A stretch of DNA of 64,000 nt from an uncultured Alphaproteobacteria bacterium (GCA_902555695.1 CACDTV010000003.1:1-64000); one strand, 5' to 3'; positions 49,069 to 59,329 are shown, numbered from the stretch's first letter. Numbers and translations are program-made. Notes: generated by a model from the sequence alone, not told the origin.

Positions 49069-49927
49069 AAATTTTTTTTCAAACTATCCATCAGCTAAAT
49101 ACTCTTGGCTCAAATCTGGTGGTAAAATTAGCCATCTCTATAAAATTTACAACCTATTTGATTTAAAAAAACTATTTAGTGATAATCATATCAAAGAAAA
49201 ATCATTATTAGTTATTGGAAATCTTTCAAACACATTAATAAAAGATAAGGGGTTTAGAGGCACAGGAATTAAGCTCTCGGGAGATTTTAGTAATGTTCAA
49301 ATAAATAATGATCACATGTTAGTTGGCGCAGCAGTTTTAGATAATTATTTTTCAAAACTATGTTATAAAAAAGGCATCTCAGGCTATGAGTTCTTGTATA
49401 CAATTCCTGGTTCTATTGGTGGTAATATATTTATGAATGCTGGTTGTTATAATCAAGAAATAAAAGATAAATTAATAAGTGTAATTTATTACGACGTCAA
49501 TGAAAACAATGTTTATGAAAAAAAAATCAACGAACTACAATTTCATTATAGAAAAGGTTTTCAAAAAAGTAATACAATAATTCTATATGGAAAATTTAAA
49601 ATTACTTCTGGTGACCAGAAAAATATTAAAAAATTAATGCAAGAATATGAGGCAATTAGAAATCAGACTCAACCAAAAAAAGCAAATTGTTGTGGTAGTA
49701 TTTTTAAGAATCCTATTAATAAAAGTGCATGGAAATTAATAAAATCCTCTATAGATGAGAGCTTTTATGAAGGTCCAATAAAATTATCTAAATTACACTC
49801 TAATTTTTTTGAAAATGACCCTAACATAAGCGCAAATAGTATTGATTTATTTATATCCAAAATTCAAGATAGAGTGAAAGAAAAACATCAAATTCTTCTT
49901 GAAAGAGAATTAAGAATTGTAGATTGA
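49052..49927 (+). CDS. murB: UDP-N-acetylenolpyruvoylglucosamine reductase
   Basis: GYEFLYTIPGSIGGNIFMNAGCYNQEI; YRKGFQKSN; NCCGSIFKNP. Confidence 0.95.
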   Translation: MTLENKNFFSNYPSAKYSWLKSGGKISHLYKIYNLFDLKKLFSDNHIKEKSLLVIGNLSNTLIKDKGFRGTGIKLSGDFSNVQINNDHMLVGAAVLDNYFSKLCYKKGISGYEFLYTIPGSIGGNIFMNAGCYNQEIKDKLISVIYYDVNENNVYEKKINELQFHYRKGFQKSNTIILYGKFKITSGDQKNIKKLMQEYEAIRNQTQPKKANCCGSIFKNPINKSAWKLIKSSIDESFYEGPIKLSKLHSNFFENDPNISANSIDLFISKIQDRVKEKHQILLERELRIVD

Positions 49928-50817
49928 TATACAAAAAAATTAAATTTATTAAAATTCTTGTTGTGGCGGGTGGATGGTCAGATGAAAGAGAGATATCTCT
50001 AATGACTGGCAGAAATGTATTTTCTTGTCTAAAAAAAAATAAATTTAATGTGATCTTTCTAGATCTTAAAAAAAATAATATTGGACAAATCTTAAAATCT
50101 AAACCTGATATTATATTTAATGCTCTTCATGGTGAATTTGGTGAGGATGGTGGATTGAATTCATTCGCTCATAAAAATAATATAAATATTACTCATTCTG
50201 GCGCTATTTCATCAGCTTTATGTTTTAATAAACGTTTGTTAAAAAAATTTTTAAAGAAAGAGCTAAACATTTTATCTCCAAAAGAGATTATACATAAAAA
50301 TAAAATTAAATTTCCTGTCATATCTAAGCCTAATTGGGGAGGGTCATCAAAAGGTATAGAATTTATTTATAACAATAAAAATTTTATGAAAAAGATCAAT
50401 AATCATCAAAATTTAATTGAAGAAGTAATTTTTGGTAAAGAATTAACTGTAACGGTAATGGAAAATAATAATAGAATTGAGGCTCTTGGTGTTACAGAAA
50501 TTAAGTTTGACAATGTACATTATGACTATATTGCCAAATACACAAAAAATAAAAGTTTACACTTTTTACCAGCACGAATATCAAAGTTGCATTATAATTT
50601 TCTCATAAAAATATCAAAAAAAATATTTAATGTTTGTGGCTGTAAAGGGATTGCAAGGCTTGACTTTATAATGAGTAATAAAAATGAAAATATATATTTT
50701 TTAGAAATAAATACTCATCCGGGATTAACAAAAATATCATTAGCACCTGAACAGGCTAAATACCAAAGGATTTCATATTTATATCTACTTAAACAAATTA
50801 TTTGCTCATCTTTATGA
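49924..50817 (+). CDS. ddl: D-alanine--D-alanine ligase
   Basis: VAGGWSDEREISLMTGRNV; NALHGEFGEDGGLNSFAHKNNINITHSGAISSALCFNKRLLKKFL; EINTHPGLTKISLAPEQA. Confidence 0.95.
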   Translation: MIYKKIKFIKILVVAGGWSDEREISLMTGRNVFSCLKKNKFNVIFLDLKKNNIGQILKSKPDIIFNALHGEFGEDGGLNSFAHKNNINITHSGAISSALCFNKRLLKKFLKKELNILSPKEIIHKNKIKFPVISKPNWGGSSKGIEFIYNNKNFMKKINNHQNLIEEVIFGKELTVTVMENNNRIEALGVTEIKFDNVHYDYIAKYTKNKSLHFLPARISKLHYNFLIKISKKIFNVCGCKGIARLDFIMSNKNENIYFLEINTHPGLTKISLAPEQAKYQRISYLYLLKQIICSSL

Positions 50818-51461
50818 ACTTTAGGTACAAGGAAATTTCTATATATTTATTTTCAATCTCAGCACTTTTAATCTTCGTTTATTTTTCTATTAATTATTTG
50901 GCAAAGAAACCTTTAGAAATTATAAACTTTATTGACTCTGACATTCATGAGGATTTTGAAATAAAAATAACTAATAATTTAAATGATATAAATAATTACC
51001 TTAAAGAGTATTTATTTATAGAAAGTCATCTGTTAAAACGTAAAAATAAAGAAATTGATATCCAAATAAATCTTAAGAAACCTTTTGCACTTAATAATTT
51101 AACAAAAGAAGTAATATTTTATGATAATACTACAGCACCACTTTATTACTTTAAATCAAAGTATCTAGAATCTATTAATCTAATCGACATATCTAATGAG
51201 AGTATTTATATAAACAATTATCTCCAAAGCACTTATCAAACCTTATCTTCCATCTTTGAAATTGATCAAATAGAATACATAGAAAATAGGAGATATAATT
51301 TAGTTTTAAGTAATGGTAAAATAATTATGCTTCCAAAAGTGATTGATTCCGAATTGTTATATTTCGTTAAAAATAATATTAATTTAATTAATAAAAATAC
51401 AAACTATGAGTTATATCTGGATTTAAGAAATTTCCATAAAAAAACTATTAGATTAAAGTAA
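50802..51461 (+). CDS. ftsQ: FtsQ-like divisome protein
   Basis: N-terminal TM, short ORF between ddl and ftsA; assignment by synteny. Confidence 0.7.
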   Translation: MLIFMNFRYKEISIYLFSISALLIFVYFSINYLAKKPLEIINFIDSDIHEDFEIKITNNLNDINNYLKEYLFIESHLLKRKNKEIDIQINLKKPFALNNLTKEVIFYDNTTAPLYYFKSKYLESINLIDISNESIYINNYLQSTYQTLSSIFEIDQIEYIENRRYNLVLSNGKIIMLPKVIDSELLYFVKNNINLINKNTNYELYLDLRNFHKKTIRLK

Positions 51462-52652
51462 TTGGATAATTTCAACACAATAATTGAGATTGGATCTTTT
51501 TCTATTAAGACAATTATTTATTCAGAATATAATGGAGATCATCAAATAATAGGAACTGGCAAGTCTATTACACAAGGTTATAATGGTAATGATATAGAAA
51601 ATATCGATGATTTTATTGATTGTATAAAAAATTCTATTGTTCAAGCAGAAAAACAAGCAAATTATATTATAAAAAAGGCTTACTTATTAATTACTAATAA
51701 AAGTGTTGTCATAAAAAAAATTAAGAAAGATTTAATGCTAAAAGGTAATATAATTGAAAAAAATGATATAAGAAAAATATCAAAGATTAATATATCTAAA
51801 GATAAAAAATTCTATCAAAATATTTATACTTCACATTTTTTAATTGATGAAAATTTAGTCACTGATAATCCAATTGGATTAAATTCACAAAAATTATCCA
51901 TAATTTCTTTAATTTCAATGATTGAAGAAAAGCAAATAATGTTATTAAATAATATTTTTCAAAAACTTCAAATCAAAATAATTAATTACTTAGACTCAAC
52001 GACATCTTATTTTTTTTATTTGAAAAATAAAAAAATAAGTAAGTCTAATATAATTTTAATCGATTTTGGATTTAATCATACAAATGTAATTTTGATTAAA
52101 AATAAACAATTGTCTTTCATAAAAAAAATTCCTTATGGATGTAAACTTATATCTGATGATCTTGTAAAGATGTTGAATGTAAGCTTTGACTTTGCTGAAA
52201 AATTAAAAATTTCAACAATTGATTTACTTGATACAAGAAATACTTCAATTGAAATACCAGTCTGGGAAGAGTTTGGTAATAATGTTAAAAATAAAATTGA
52301 GCATAATTATATTAAGAAAATTGTGTTATCGCGTCTAGATGAAATATTCAAATTAGTCATGGAAACTTTACCAAAGGATAGAAACTACTACACTTATTTA
52401 TTTACAGGTGGCGGATCAAAAATTAAAAATTTTGATAATTATTTTCGATCAAGATATGGTCATGATATTAAGTTTTTAGAGCCTCCAAAATCTTGTGGCA
52501 TTCCAAAAGTTTTAAATGATGCTTGTATTATGTCACTTTACTCAAGTTTTTGTCTACTAACTGACAAAAGTTCAGAAAATATTGATGTTATTAAAAAAAT
52601 AGATTCTTTTTCAAATAAAATATGGTACAAAAGATTCGTAGACCTACTATAG
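51462..52652 (+). CDS. ftsA: cell division protein FtsA
   Basis: TTG start; TIIEIGSFSIKTIIY, ILIDFGFNHTNVILIKNKQ, YTYLFTGGGSKIKNFDNYF; precedes ftsZ. Confidence 0.88.
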   Translation: MDNFNTIIEIGSFSIKTIIYSEYNGDHQIIGTGKSITQGYNGNDIENIDDFIDCIKNSIVQAEKQANYIIKKAYLLITNKSVVIKKIKKDLMLKGNIIEKNDIRKISKINISKDKKFYQNIYTSHFLIDENLVTDNPIGLNSQKLSIISLISMIEEKQIMLLNNIFQKLQIKIINYLDSTTSYFFYLKNKKISKSNIILIDFGFNHTNVILIKNKQLSFIKKIPYGCKLISDDLVKMLNVSFDFAEKLKISTIDLLDTRNTSIEIPVWEEFGNNVKNKIEHNYIKKIVLSRLDEIFKLVMETLPKDRNYYTYLFTGGGSKIKNFDNYFRSRYGHDIKFLEPPKSCGIPKVLNDACIMSLYSSFCLLTDKSSENIDVIKKIDSFSNKIWYKRFVDLL

Positions 52653-52672
52653 GTTGATTTGCGGGGAAAAAA

Positions 52673-54199
52673 ATGACACTAGATATAGAACCAGTAGTTG
52701 ATCAAAAAAACTTAAAACCATCTTTAACAGTTATGGGTATAGGCGGGGCAGGATGTAATGCCGTGAATAATATGATCCAATCAAATCTTAATAATGTTGA
52801 ATTTATTGTGGCTAATACGGATGCACAAGCAATTGAAAATTCTCTATGTTATAATCGTATCCAATTGGGTTTGGAAAAAACCAAAGGTTTAGGAGCAGGG
52901 GCAGATCCACTTATTGGAAAAGATGCAGCTGAGGAGAGCATTGATTTAATTTCAGAAGAATTAAGAAATACCAACATGTTATTTCTAACAGCTGGTCTAG
53001 GTGGTGGCACAGGAACAGGCGCGCTACCAGTCATTGCAAGTATTGCCAAAAAATTAGGCATCGTAACTGTTGCAATAGTCTCTACACCTTTTAACTTTGA
53101 AGGTACTAAAAGGATGAATTTAGCATTACAAGGTCTTGAGGATGTAAAGAAAAACGTAGATACTCTTTTAATAATTCCAAACCAAAATTTATTTAAAGTA
53201 TCTAACGAACAAACTTCTTTTGCTGAGGCCTTTCAAAAAGCTGACAATGTTCTCTTTGATGGTGTAAAAGGTTTAACTGATTTAATAACACAACCTGGTC
53301 TTATAAATTTAGATTTTGCAGATGTCAGAACAGTTATAAAAGAAATGGGTTTTGCAATGATGGGCACGGCTGTTGCTGAGGGTGATAATAAGGCAGTTGA
53401 GGCATCTAATTTAGCTCTAACTAATCCTTTGATTGAAAATATTGATATGAATACAGCTAAAGGAGTTATAGTTAATATTTCTGGAGGTAGCGACATGACT
53501 TTATTAGAAGTAGATCATGCTGCTAATATTATAAGACAGAGCGTTAATCCAGAGGCGAATATAATTTTTGGTTCTCTGATTGATGAGACCCTTCAAGGAA
53601 AATTGAAAATAAGTATTTTTGCAACTGGCTTAGAGGCATCAGGAAAAAAAATTCTCTACTACCCAGAAACTGAAAATAATTCAGGATTTAGTTCTATACA
53701 AAATAAAATTGACGGAACTTTTTCTTATGAGGGGTCAGATAATAAACATCTTGAAGATATTTCAAGTGTAGTTGAAAAAAAACAATTTGTTTCAGAAACA
53801 GAGGAATTCAATTTAACTCATTCCCCGGATAACACTCCAGTGGATAAAGATGAATTAATTGAAAAAAACACTGAAAATTCAATAAATGTAGAAAATCTTG
53901 AAGAAAAAAAGAAAAAAGGTTTTTTTAGTATGCTTTCCAATCTGATGACTTCTGATAAAAAAAATACAGAAGAAAGTGTTGAAATTCCTGAAAAAAAGCA
54001 AAAAACGAAAAAAACAAAAACAGATCCAAATCTTTTTTTATTTAGTGATGTTGTTCAAGAGGATATCGAAAAAACTAAACAAATCAAAGATATTGATGAA
54101 ATATCAGAAATTTCAGATATTTCAGAATTCAGTGATGAAAATGAGACAATTGAAGATATAGATACCCCTTCATATCTTCGTAAAGGCTCCAATCAATAA
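52673..54199 (+). CDS. ftsZ: cell division protein FtsZ
   Basis: VMGIGGAGCNAVNNMI; FLTAGLGGGTGTGALPVIASIAKKLG; FNFEGTKRMNLA; C-terminal DTPSYLRK peptide; GGGG-type RBS upstream. Confidence 0.98.
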   Translation: MTLDIEPVVDQKNLKPSLTVMGIGGAGCNAVNNMIQSNLNNVEFIVANTDAQAIENSLCYNRIQLGLEKTKGLGAGADPLIGKDAAEESIDLISEELRNTNMLFLTAGLGGGTGTGALPVIASIAKKLGIVTVAIVSTPFNFEGTKRMNLALQGLEDVKKNVDTLLIIPNQNLFKVSNEQTSFAEAFQKADNVLFDGVKGLTDLITQPGLINLDFADVRTVIKEMGFAMMGTAVAEGDNKAVEASNLALTNPLIENIDMNTAKGVIVNISGGSDMTLLEVDHAANIIRQSVNPEANIIFGSLIDETLQGKLKISIFATGLEASGKKILYYPETENNSGFSSIQNKIDGTFSYEGSDNKHLEDISSVVEKKQFVSETEEFNLTHSPDNTPVDKDELIEKNTENSINVENLEEKKKKGFFSMLSNLMTSDKKNTEESVEIPEKKQKTKKTKTDPNLFLFSDVVQEDIEKTKQIKDIDEISEISDISEFSDENETIEDIDTPSYLRKGSNQ

Positions 54200-54268
54200 G
54201 TTTTGTAAATACAAAGCTTTACAAATATAAAGTAATACTTTTTTGGTATTTTCATAATATCTTTTTAT

Positions 54269-55126
54269 ATGAAAAGTTTTACTCTCAATGAGCCTGTAAG
54301 TATAGAGGGTATTGGATTACACACTGGTGTTAAAACTAATATTACTCTAAATCCTGCACCTCTAAAGTCTGGCATTTTTTTTAATAGAACAGATAAATCA
54401 ACAATTATTCCTGCTAAATGGGATAATGTAATATCAACAAAATTTTCAACCAACATAGCCTCAAATGGAGTTGAGGTTAAAACCATTGAACACTTATTGA
54501 GTGCCCTTGCAGGTCTACACATTAATAATTGTGAAATTTTAATTGACAATGTTGAAGTACCTATTCTAGATGGTAGTTCTAATGTATTCGTTGAAAAAAT
54601 CTTAAAAAAAGGAATTAAAGAGCAAGACTCAGAACAAAAGATTTTAGAAATCGTTAAGCCTGTAAAGTTTTCATGTGATTATGGATTTGCTGAGTTAACA
54701 CCTAATTTACCAAAAGATGATGGGTTAAATATTAATTTAGAGTCTAGTTTCGATGGAAAGTATGAAGATCAAGACATTAAAATTAAGAACTTAAATGGTA
54801 ACTATATCGAGTCTATATCAAAAGCAAGAACTTTTGGTTTTTTTCAAGAAATTGAATACCTCAAGTCACAAAATCTAATTAAAGGAGGTTCACTAGATAA
54901 TGCAATTGTTATCAAAGACAAAAAACCTCTTAATAAAGATGGATTAAGATATGATAACGAATTAATGCGCCATAAAGTTTTGGATGTTGTTGGTGATCTT
55001 TATTTATCTGGTTACCCTATTATTGGAACTTATAAGGGTTTTAAAACAGGTCACTTCATTACAAATAATTTACTTAAAGAATTATTCAAATCAAAAGAAA
55101 ACTATAAGATACATAAGATAAACTAA
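54269..55126 (+). CDS. lpxC: UDP-3-O-acyl-N-acetylglucosamine deacetylase
   Basis: SIEGIGLHTGVKTNITLNPAP; TIEHLLSALAGLHINNCEILIDNVEVPILDGSS; RYDNELMRHKVLDVVGDLYLSG. Confidence 0.97.
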   Translation: MKSFTLNEPVSIEGIGLHTGVKTNITLNPAPLKSGIFFNRTDKSTIIPAKWDNVISTKFSTNIASNGVEVKTIEHLLSALAGLHINNCEILIDNVEVPILDGSSNVFVEKILKKGIKEQDSEQKILEIVKPVKFSCDYGFAELTPNLPKDDGLNINLESSFDGKYEDQDIKIKNLNGNYIESISKARTFGFFQEIEYLKSQNLIKGGSLDNAIVIKDKKPLNKDGLRYDNELMRHKVLDVVGDLYLSGYPIIGTYKGFKTGHFITNNLLKELFKSKENYKIHKIN

Positions 55127-56511
55127 ACCATTTTCTTAGGATCAGTATATTTATTAAACTCTTCTTCAGATAAATCAGTCAGTTCCATACACGATTCTTT
55201 TAATGAAATGTTTTTATTATAAGCATTTAGTGCCACTTTAGAGGCTAGATCGTAACCTATAACCTTGGTTAAGGGTGTCACAAGCATTAAAGAGCGATTT
55301 AAAAGTTCATTTACTCTTTTTTTGTTAACTTTTAATCCCTTCAAACAGTTTTTATTAAATGAAGCCATAGCCTCGCTAATTAAACTAATTGCATCGAGAG
55401 CATTATGTACAATTAATGGATTATAAACATTTAATTGGAAATGGCCTTGCGTACAGGCGAAGGTTATAGAATTTCTAAGGCCAATCACATGCGCACACAC
55501 CATCGATAGAGCCTCACACTGTGTAGGATTTATTTTTCCTGGCATGATTGATGAGCCAGGTTCATTGGCTGGAAGAATTATCTCAGAAATTCCACTTCTT
55601 GGCCCAGATGCTAATACCCTAATATCATTTGCCATTTTAAATAAAGCACTAGTCAAAATTTCGATACCAGACATAACTTCAATAAATACATCATGGGAAG
55701 CAAGTGACTCATACTTATTTGGGGCAGATTTAAACGGAAGTCTTGTTTCCTTTTTTAAGTATTTAATAAATATTTTAGAAAAATTTTTTGGCGCATTTAC
55801 TCCCGATCCAACTGCAGTTCCTCCTTGAGCTAGTTCGTAGAGTTTATCTAAACTTTTTTTAATAGCATTTTCTGCATAAGATATTTGATCATAAAACGCT
55901 AAAAATTCATTTGAAATTTTTATTGGTGTTGCATCCTGAGTGTGAGTCCTTCCAATTTTAATTATTCCTTTGAACTCAGAAATTTTCTTTTTTAAAGTTT
56001 TTTTAAAAAAAGCTATTTCAGGAAGTAATATTTTATTTATTGATAATACAGTGGCTATGTGCATAGCAGTAGGAATACTGTCATTTGATGATTGAGACCT
56101 ATTAATATGATCATTAGGGTGAAGTGGGTTATTTGTTGGGAGTTTTCTTCCTAACAACTGATTACTTTTATTAGCAATGACTTCATTAAGATTCATGTTG
56201 ATTTGAGTTCCTGATCCTGTTTGCCATACAACAAGAGGAAAGTGATCATTTAATTTTCCAGATATAATTAAATCACAAACTTTACCAATAATTTTTGTGT
56301 GATTTGTCGGTAATAATTTTAATTCTCCATTTGCAAAAGCACATGATTTTTTTTGTAAGGCAAGGGCCTCTATAAAAATATTTTGAAAATGAAATTTCCC
56401 AATACCTATTTGAAAGTTTTCTATTGATCTTTGAGTTTGTGCTCCCCAAAGTTTCGTGCTTTCAACTTTAATTTCACCTAAGCTATCTTTTTCAATGCGA
56501 AATTTGACCAT
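55123..56511 (-). CDS. fumC: fumarate hydratase, class II
   Basis: KLWGAQTQRSIENF; VWQTGSGTQINMNLNEVIAN; RSQSSNDSIPTAMHIA; GSSIMPGKINPTQCEAL. Confidence 0.97.
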   Translation of the reverse strand: MVKFRIEKDSLGEIKVESTKLWGAQTQRSIENFQIGIGKFHFQNIFIEALALQKKSCAFANGELKLLPTNHTKIIGKVCDLIISGKLNDHFPLVVWQTGSGTQINMNLNEVIANKSNQLLGRKLPTNNPLHPNDHINRSQSSNDSIPTAMHIATVLSINKILLPEIAFFKKTLKKKISEFKGIIKIGRTHTQDATPIKISNEFLAFYDQISYAENAIKKSLDKLYELAQGGTAVGSGVNAPKNFSKIFIKYLKKETRLPFKSAPNKYESLASHDVFIEVMSGIEILTSALFKMANDIRVLASGPRSGISEIILPANEPGSSIMPGKINPTQCEALSMVCAHVIGLRNSITFACTQGHFQLNVYNPLIVHNALDAISLISEAMASFNKNCLKGLKVNKKRVNELLNRSLMLVTPLTKVIGYDLASKVALNAYNKNISLKESCMELTDLSEEEFNKYTDPKKMV

Positions 56512-56539
56512 GAGTAATTAATAATATATATCAAATTCA

Positions 56540-57163
56540 ATGAAAAATATTTTATTAATTCGCCATGGTCAAAGCGAGTGGAATAAATTAAATCTTTTTA
56601 CTGGCTTTAAAAATATTGAATTATCTGAACAAGGCATTGAGGAGGCGAATAAAGCGGGGCAAAACTTCAAAAATTTAGATATTAAATTCAATATTGTATT
56701 TACAAGCGAATTAAAAAGAGCTCAAGAAACCGCTAAAATAATTCTTCAAAACCTTGGTCAGTGGGATTTTTTAAATAATGAAGGAAAAATAATCTCAAAC
56801 ATTAATTTAAATGAGAGAGACTATGGCGATCTCACGGGTTTAAACAAAAAAGAAACTGCTGAAAAATTTGGAGAAGAACAAGTTCATAAATGGAGAAGAG
56901 GTTATTCTGATCAACCCCCTAACGGTGAAAGTCTTGAGGATGTGGTAAGAAGAGTAACAAAATATTTTGAGGAAGTAATTAAACCTGCTATTCAAAGCGA
57001 TGAAAATGGTAATATTTTAATTGCAGCACATGGGAACTCTCTAAGAGCGCTTCTAATTGTAATGAATATTTATGAACCAAATAACATTAATTCTGTTGAA
57101 CTCTCAACTGGTGTTCCAATACATGTTATCTTAAAAGATAATAAGTTTAGTATTAAAGATTAA
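56540..57163 (+). CDS. gpmA: 2,3-bisphosphoglycerate-dependent phosphoglycerate mutase
   Basis: ILLIRHGQSEWNKLNLFTGFKNIELSEQGIEEA; SELKRAQETAKIIL; NERDYGDLTGLNK; AAHGNSLRALLIVM. Confidence 0.95.
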   Translation: MKNILLIRHGQSEWNKLNLFTGFKNIELSEQGIEEANKAGQNFKNLDIKFNIVFTSELKRAQETAKIILQNLGQWDFLNNEGKIISNINLNERDYGDLTGLNKKETAEKFGEEQVHKWRRGYSDQPPNGESLEDVVRRVTKYFEEVIKPAIQSDENGNILIAAHGNSLRALLIVMNIYEPNNINSVELSTGVPIHVILKDNKFSIKD

Positions 57164-57167
57164 TTAA

Positions 57168-57767
57168 TTGATAGATATAGCTTTAGTTATAGCAATCGTG
57201 TCATATTACACCGTCATGTTTATAACACCTGGACCCAATAATGCTATGTTGACGATCTCAGGCTTAAAATTTGGTTTTAAAAGGTCTCTACCACATATTA
57301 CTGGTATTTCTTTAGGTCATGCACTTCAAGTTTCATTAATTTGCACAGGTTTAGGTTTAATTTTGATTAATAAACCAGAATTTCAAATGATACTAAAATG
57401 GCTTTGTTTTTTTTATCTCATTTATTTAGCTTATCAAATGATTGGGTCTCTAAAGGATTATAAGAAAGATACAGGTAGACCTCTAAATATATATGAAGCT
57501 GCTCTTTTTCAATGGGTAAACCCTAAGGCATGGACTATTGCCATTACAGTTGCATCTGGTTTTATGCCTTTAGAAGAAAAGCTTTGGATAGCTGTTATTT
57601 TTACAGGCTTGATGTCATCATTGGTAAGCTTTCCATGTATAAGTTTATGGGCACTTTTTGGAAGTTTAATTAAAAATTTAGTATCTAATCCTAAATTAAA
57701 AAGAAGCTTTGAGTATTTCTTTGCATTGTTATTAGTATCTACGGGTATTTATTTAATATTAAACTAA
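57168..57767 (+). CDS. LysE family translocator
   Basis: MFITPGPNNAMLTISGLKFGFKRSLPHITGISLGHALQVSLICTGLG; QWVNPKAWTIAITVASGF; TTG start. Confidence 0.9.
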   Translation: MIDIALVIAIVSYYTVMFITPGPNNAMLTISGLKFGFKRSLPHITGISLGHALQVSLICTGLGLILINKPEFQMILKWLCFFYLIYLAYQMIGSLKDYKKDTGRPLNIYEAALFQWVNPKAWTIAITVASGFMPLEEKLWIAVIFTGLMSSLVSFPCISLWALFGSLIKNLVSNPKLKRSFEYFFALLLVSTGIYLILN

Positions 57768-58310
57768 TTTTTCAAGTAAACTTAAATAACGAAAATTAAT
57801 ATATCCTTTTTTGGATAAATAAAATTTTTCAATACTGTCTCTTTTTAATGAATTACAAAATACTGGTAATTTTAATTTTAATTTTTTGCTTATATAAATA
57901 GTTGATTTTAGCAAATGCTCTTTATTAGCAGATTTTAAAATTTTGATTGAGTGTTTGCCACTCAATAAATCATAAAATAACAGAGAGCAATTATTTTTTA
58001 AAATTTTATTCAACATAGCTTTATTTTGCTCAACATACTCTACAACATCGAATAAGACTAAGTAATTTTGATTTGACTTTATTTGACTTTGTTTCAAACC
58101 TTGCATTGATAAGAATAAATCTATTTTTTGATTTGTATAGTGCTTACACCCAACTGAAATATATTCTTTCTCGTCAATTATTTTGTCAGTAAATTTTTCA
58201 ATATAAAAATTGAATTTGGTTGATATGTTTTTTAGCTCAATAATATCATCTGGTGTCAGGGGCATTCTTTTTTCTTTTTTAACTATATCTGAAAGCATAC
58301 AAATATTCAT
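57759..58310 (-). CDS. orphan N-terminal domain-like protein of the AlaDh/PNT or saccharopine dehydrogenase type
   Basis: MLSDIVKKEKRMPLTPDDIIELKNISTKFNFYIEKF resembles the substrate-binding N-terminus of that superfamily; no Rossmann GxGxxG segment in the ORF. Confidence 0.45.
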   Translation of the reverse strand: MNICMLSDIVKKEKRMPLTPDDIIELKNISTKFNFYIEKFTDKIIDEKEYISVGCKHYTNQKIDLFLSMQGLKQSQIKSNQNYLVLFDVVEYVEQNKAMLNKILKNNCSLLFYDLLSGKHSIKILKSANKEHLLKSTIYISKKLKLKLPVFCNSLKRDSIEKFYLSKKGYINFRYLSLLEKLV

Positions 58311-58325
58311 AATTAGAAAAAAATA

Positions 58326-58336
58326 TATACTATAAT
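58326..58336 (+). promoter_or_regulatory. candidate -10 element just before aguA ATG
   Basis: TATACTATAATcttATG: two overlapping -10-like hexamers within 14 nt of the start codon. Confidence 0.4.
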
Positions 58337-58339
58337 CTT

Positions 58340-59329
58340 ATGAAGTTAATTCCAGAATGGGAAGTACATGACAAATGTCTAATGGCTTGGCCATGTAATA
58401 AAAATCTTTACAAAGAAATAATTAAAGATGCCAGATTAGAAATGGCGCATTTAGCTAATTGTATTTCGGATGAAGAAACAGTTTATATGTATTGTAATAA
58501 AGAGGATTACAATGAATGTAAAAATTATATTAATAATCAAAAAATAAATATTATCCAACTAGAACTAGATGACTCTTGGATGAGAGATATTGCCCCAATC
58601 TTTATCAAAGAGGACAATGAACTTAAATGTATTAACTTTAATTTTAATGGTTATGGAAAATACCCAAATTATTTTAATGATAATAAAGTAGGTGAATATA
58701 TCTCAAATCAATTTTCTATTACTTCATATTTAAATGATCTTACTTTAGAAGGGGGTGCTATTACTTACGATGAATATGGAAACTTGTTTTCCACTGAAAG
58801 TGCGCTACTTAACCCAAATAGAAATAATCCTAAAAAAGCAAAAATAGAGCAAACACTTACTAGTTTATTTGATTTAAATTCAATAATTTGGATCCCTGAG
58901 GGTTTAAAAGATGACGATACTGATGGGCACATAGACAATATTTTATGTCCTATTGGAAATAGAAAATATTTAATAGCAAAAAGTTATGATTTAGATGATT
59001 TGAACTCAAATAATTTAACTAAGATTAAATCAATTATTCTAAGTAACCTTTCTAGCATTGACAGTAACATAGAATTAATTGATATACCCCTTCCTTCAAA
59101 AATAGTTGTTAATGATAAAAAGCTTATTGCCTCATATATTAATTTTTATTTTTCAAAGCATAAAATCTTTGTCCCAAAATTTAATGTTAAAGAAGATGAA
59201 ATGGTTTATGATATTTTTAAAGATATTTTTAAAGATAAAAAAATTGAGATGATTGAAACTTCACATATAAATTATGGTGGAGGTAATATCCATTGTGTTA
59301 CTATGAATGTGCCAAAAAATGTCAGTTAA
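58340..59329 (+). CDS. aguA: agmatine deiminase
   Basis: MAWPCNKNLY; DDSWMRDIAPIFI; EGGAITYDEYGNLFSTESALLNPNRN; DDDTDGHIDNILCPIG; NYGGGNIHCVTMNVP. Confidence 0.95.
   Translation: MKLIPEWEVHDKCLMAWPCNKNLYKEIIKDARLEMAHLANCISDEETVYMYCNKEDYNECKNYINNQKINIIQLELDDSWMRDIAPIFIKEDNELKCINFNFNGYGKYPNYFNDNKVGEYISNQFSITSYLNDLTLEGGAITYDEYGNLFSTESALLNPNRNNPKKAKIEQTLTSLFDLNSIIWIPEGLKDDDTDGHIDNILCPIGNRKYLIAKSYDLDDLNSNNLTKIKSIILSNLSSIDSNIELIDIPLPSKIVVNDKKLIASYINFYFSKHKIFVPKFNVKEDEMVYDIFKDIFKDKKIEMIETSHINYGGGNIHCVTMNVPKNVS

Noticed and set aside
53233-53496. Antisense ORF within ftsZ
   Set aside because: Lies opposite conserved FtsZ core; chance ORF.
54101-54130. Possible tandem repeat/CRISPR-like unit
   Set aside because: Only short imperfect coding repeats with no spacers.
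53976-54161. Alternative-frame Lys-rich ORF in ftsZ tail
   Set aside because: Out-of-frame reading of the low-complexity linker.
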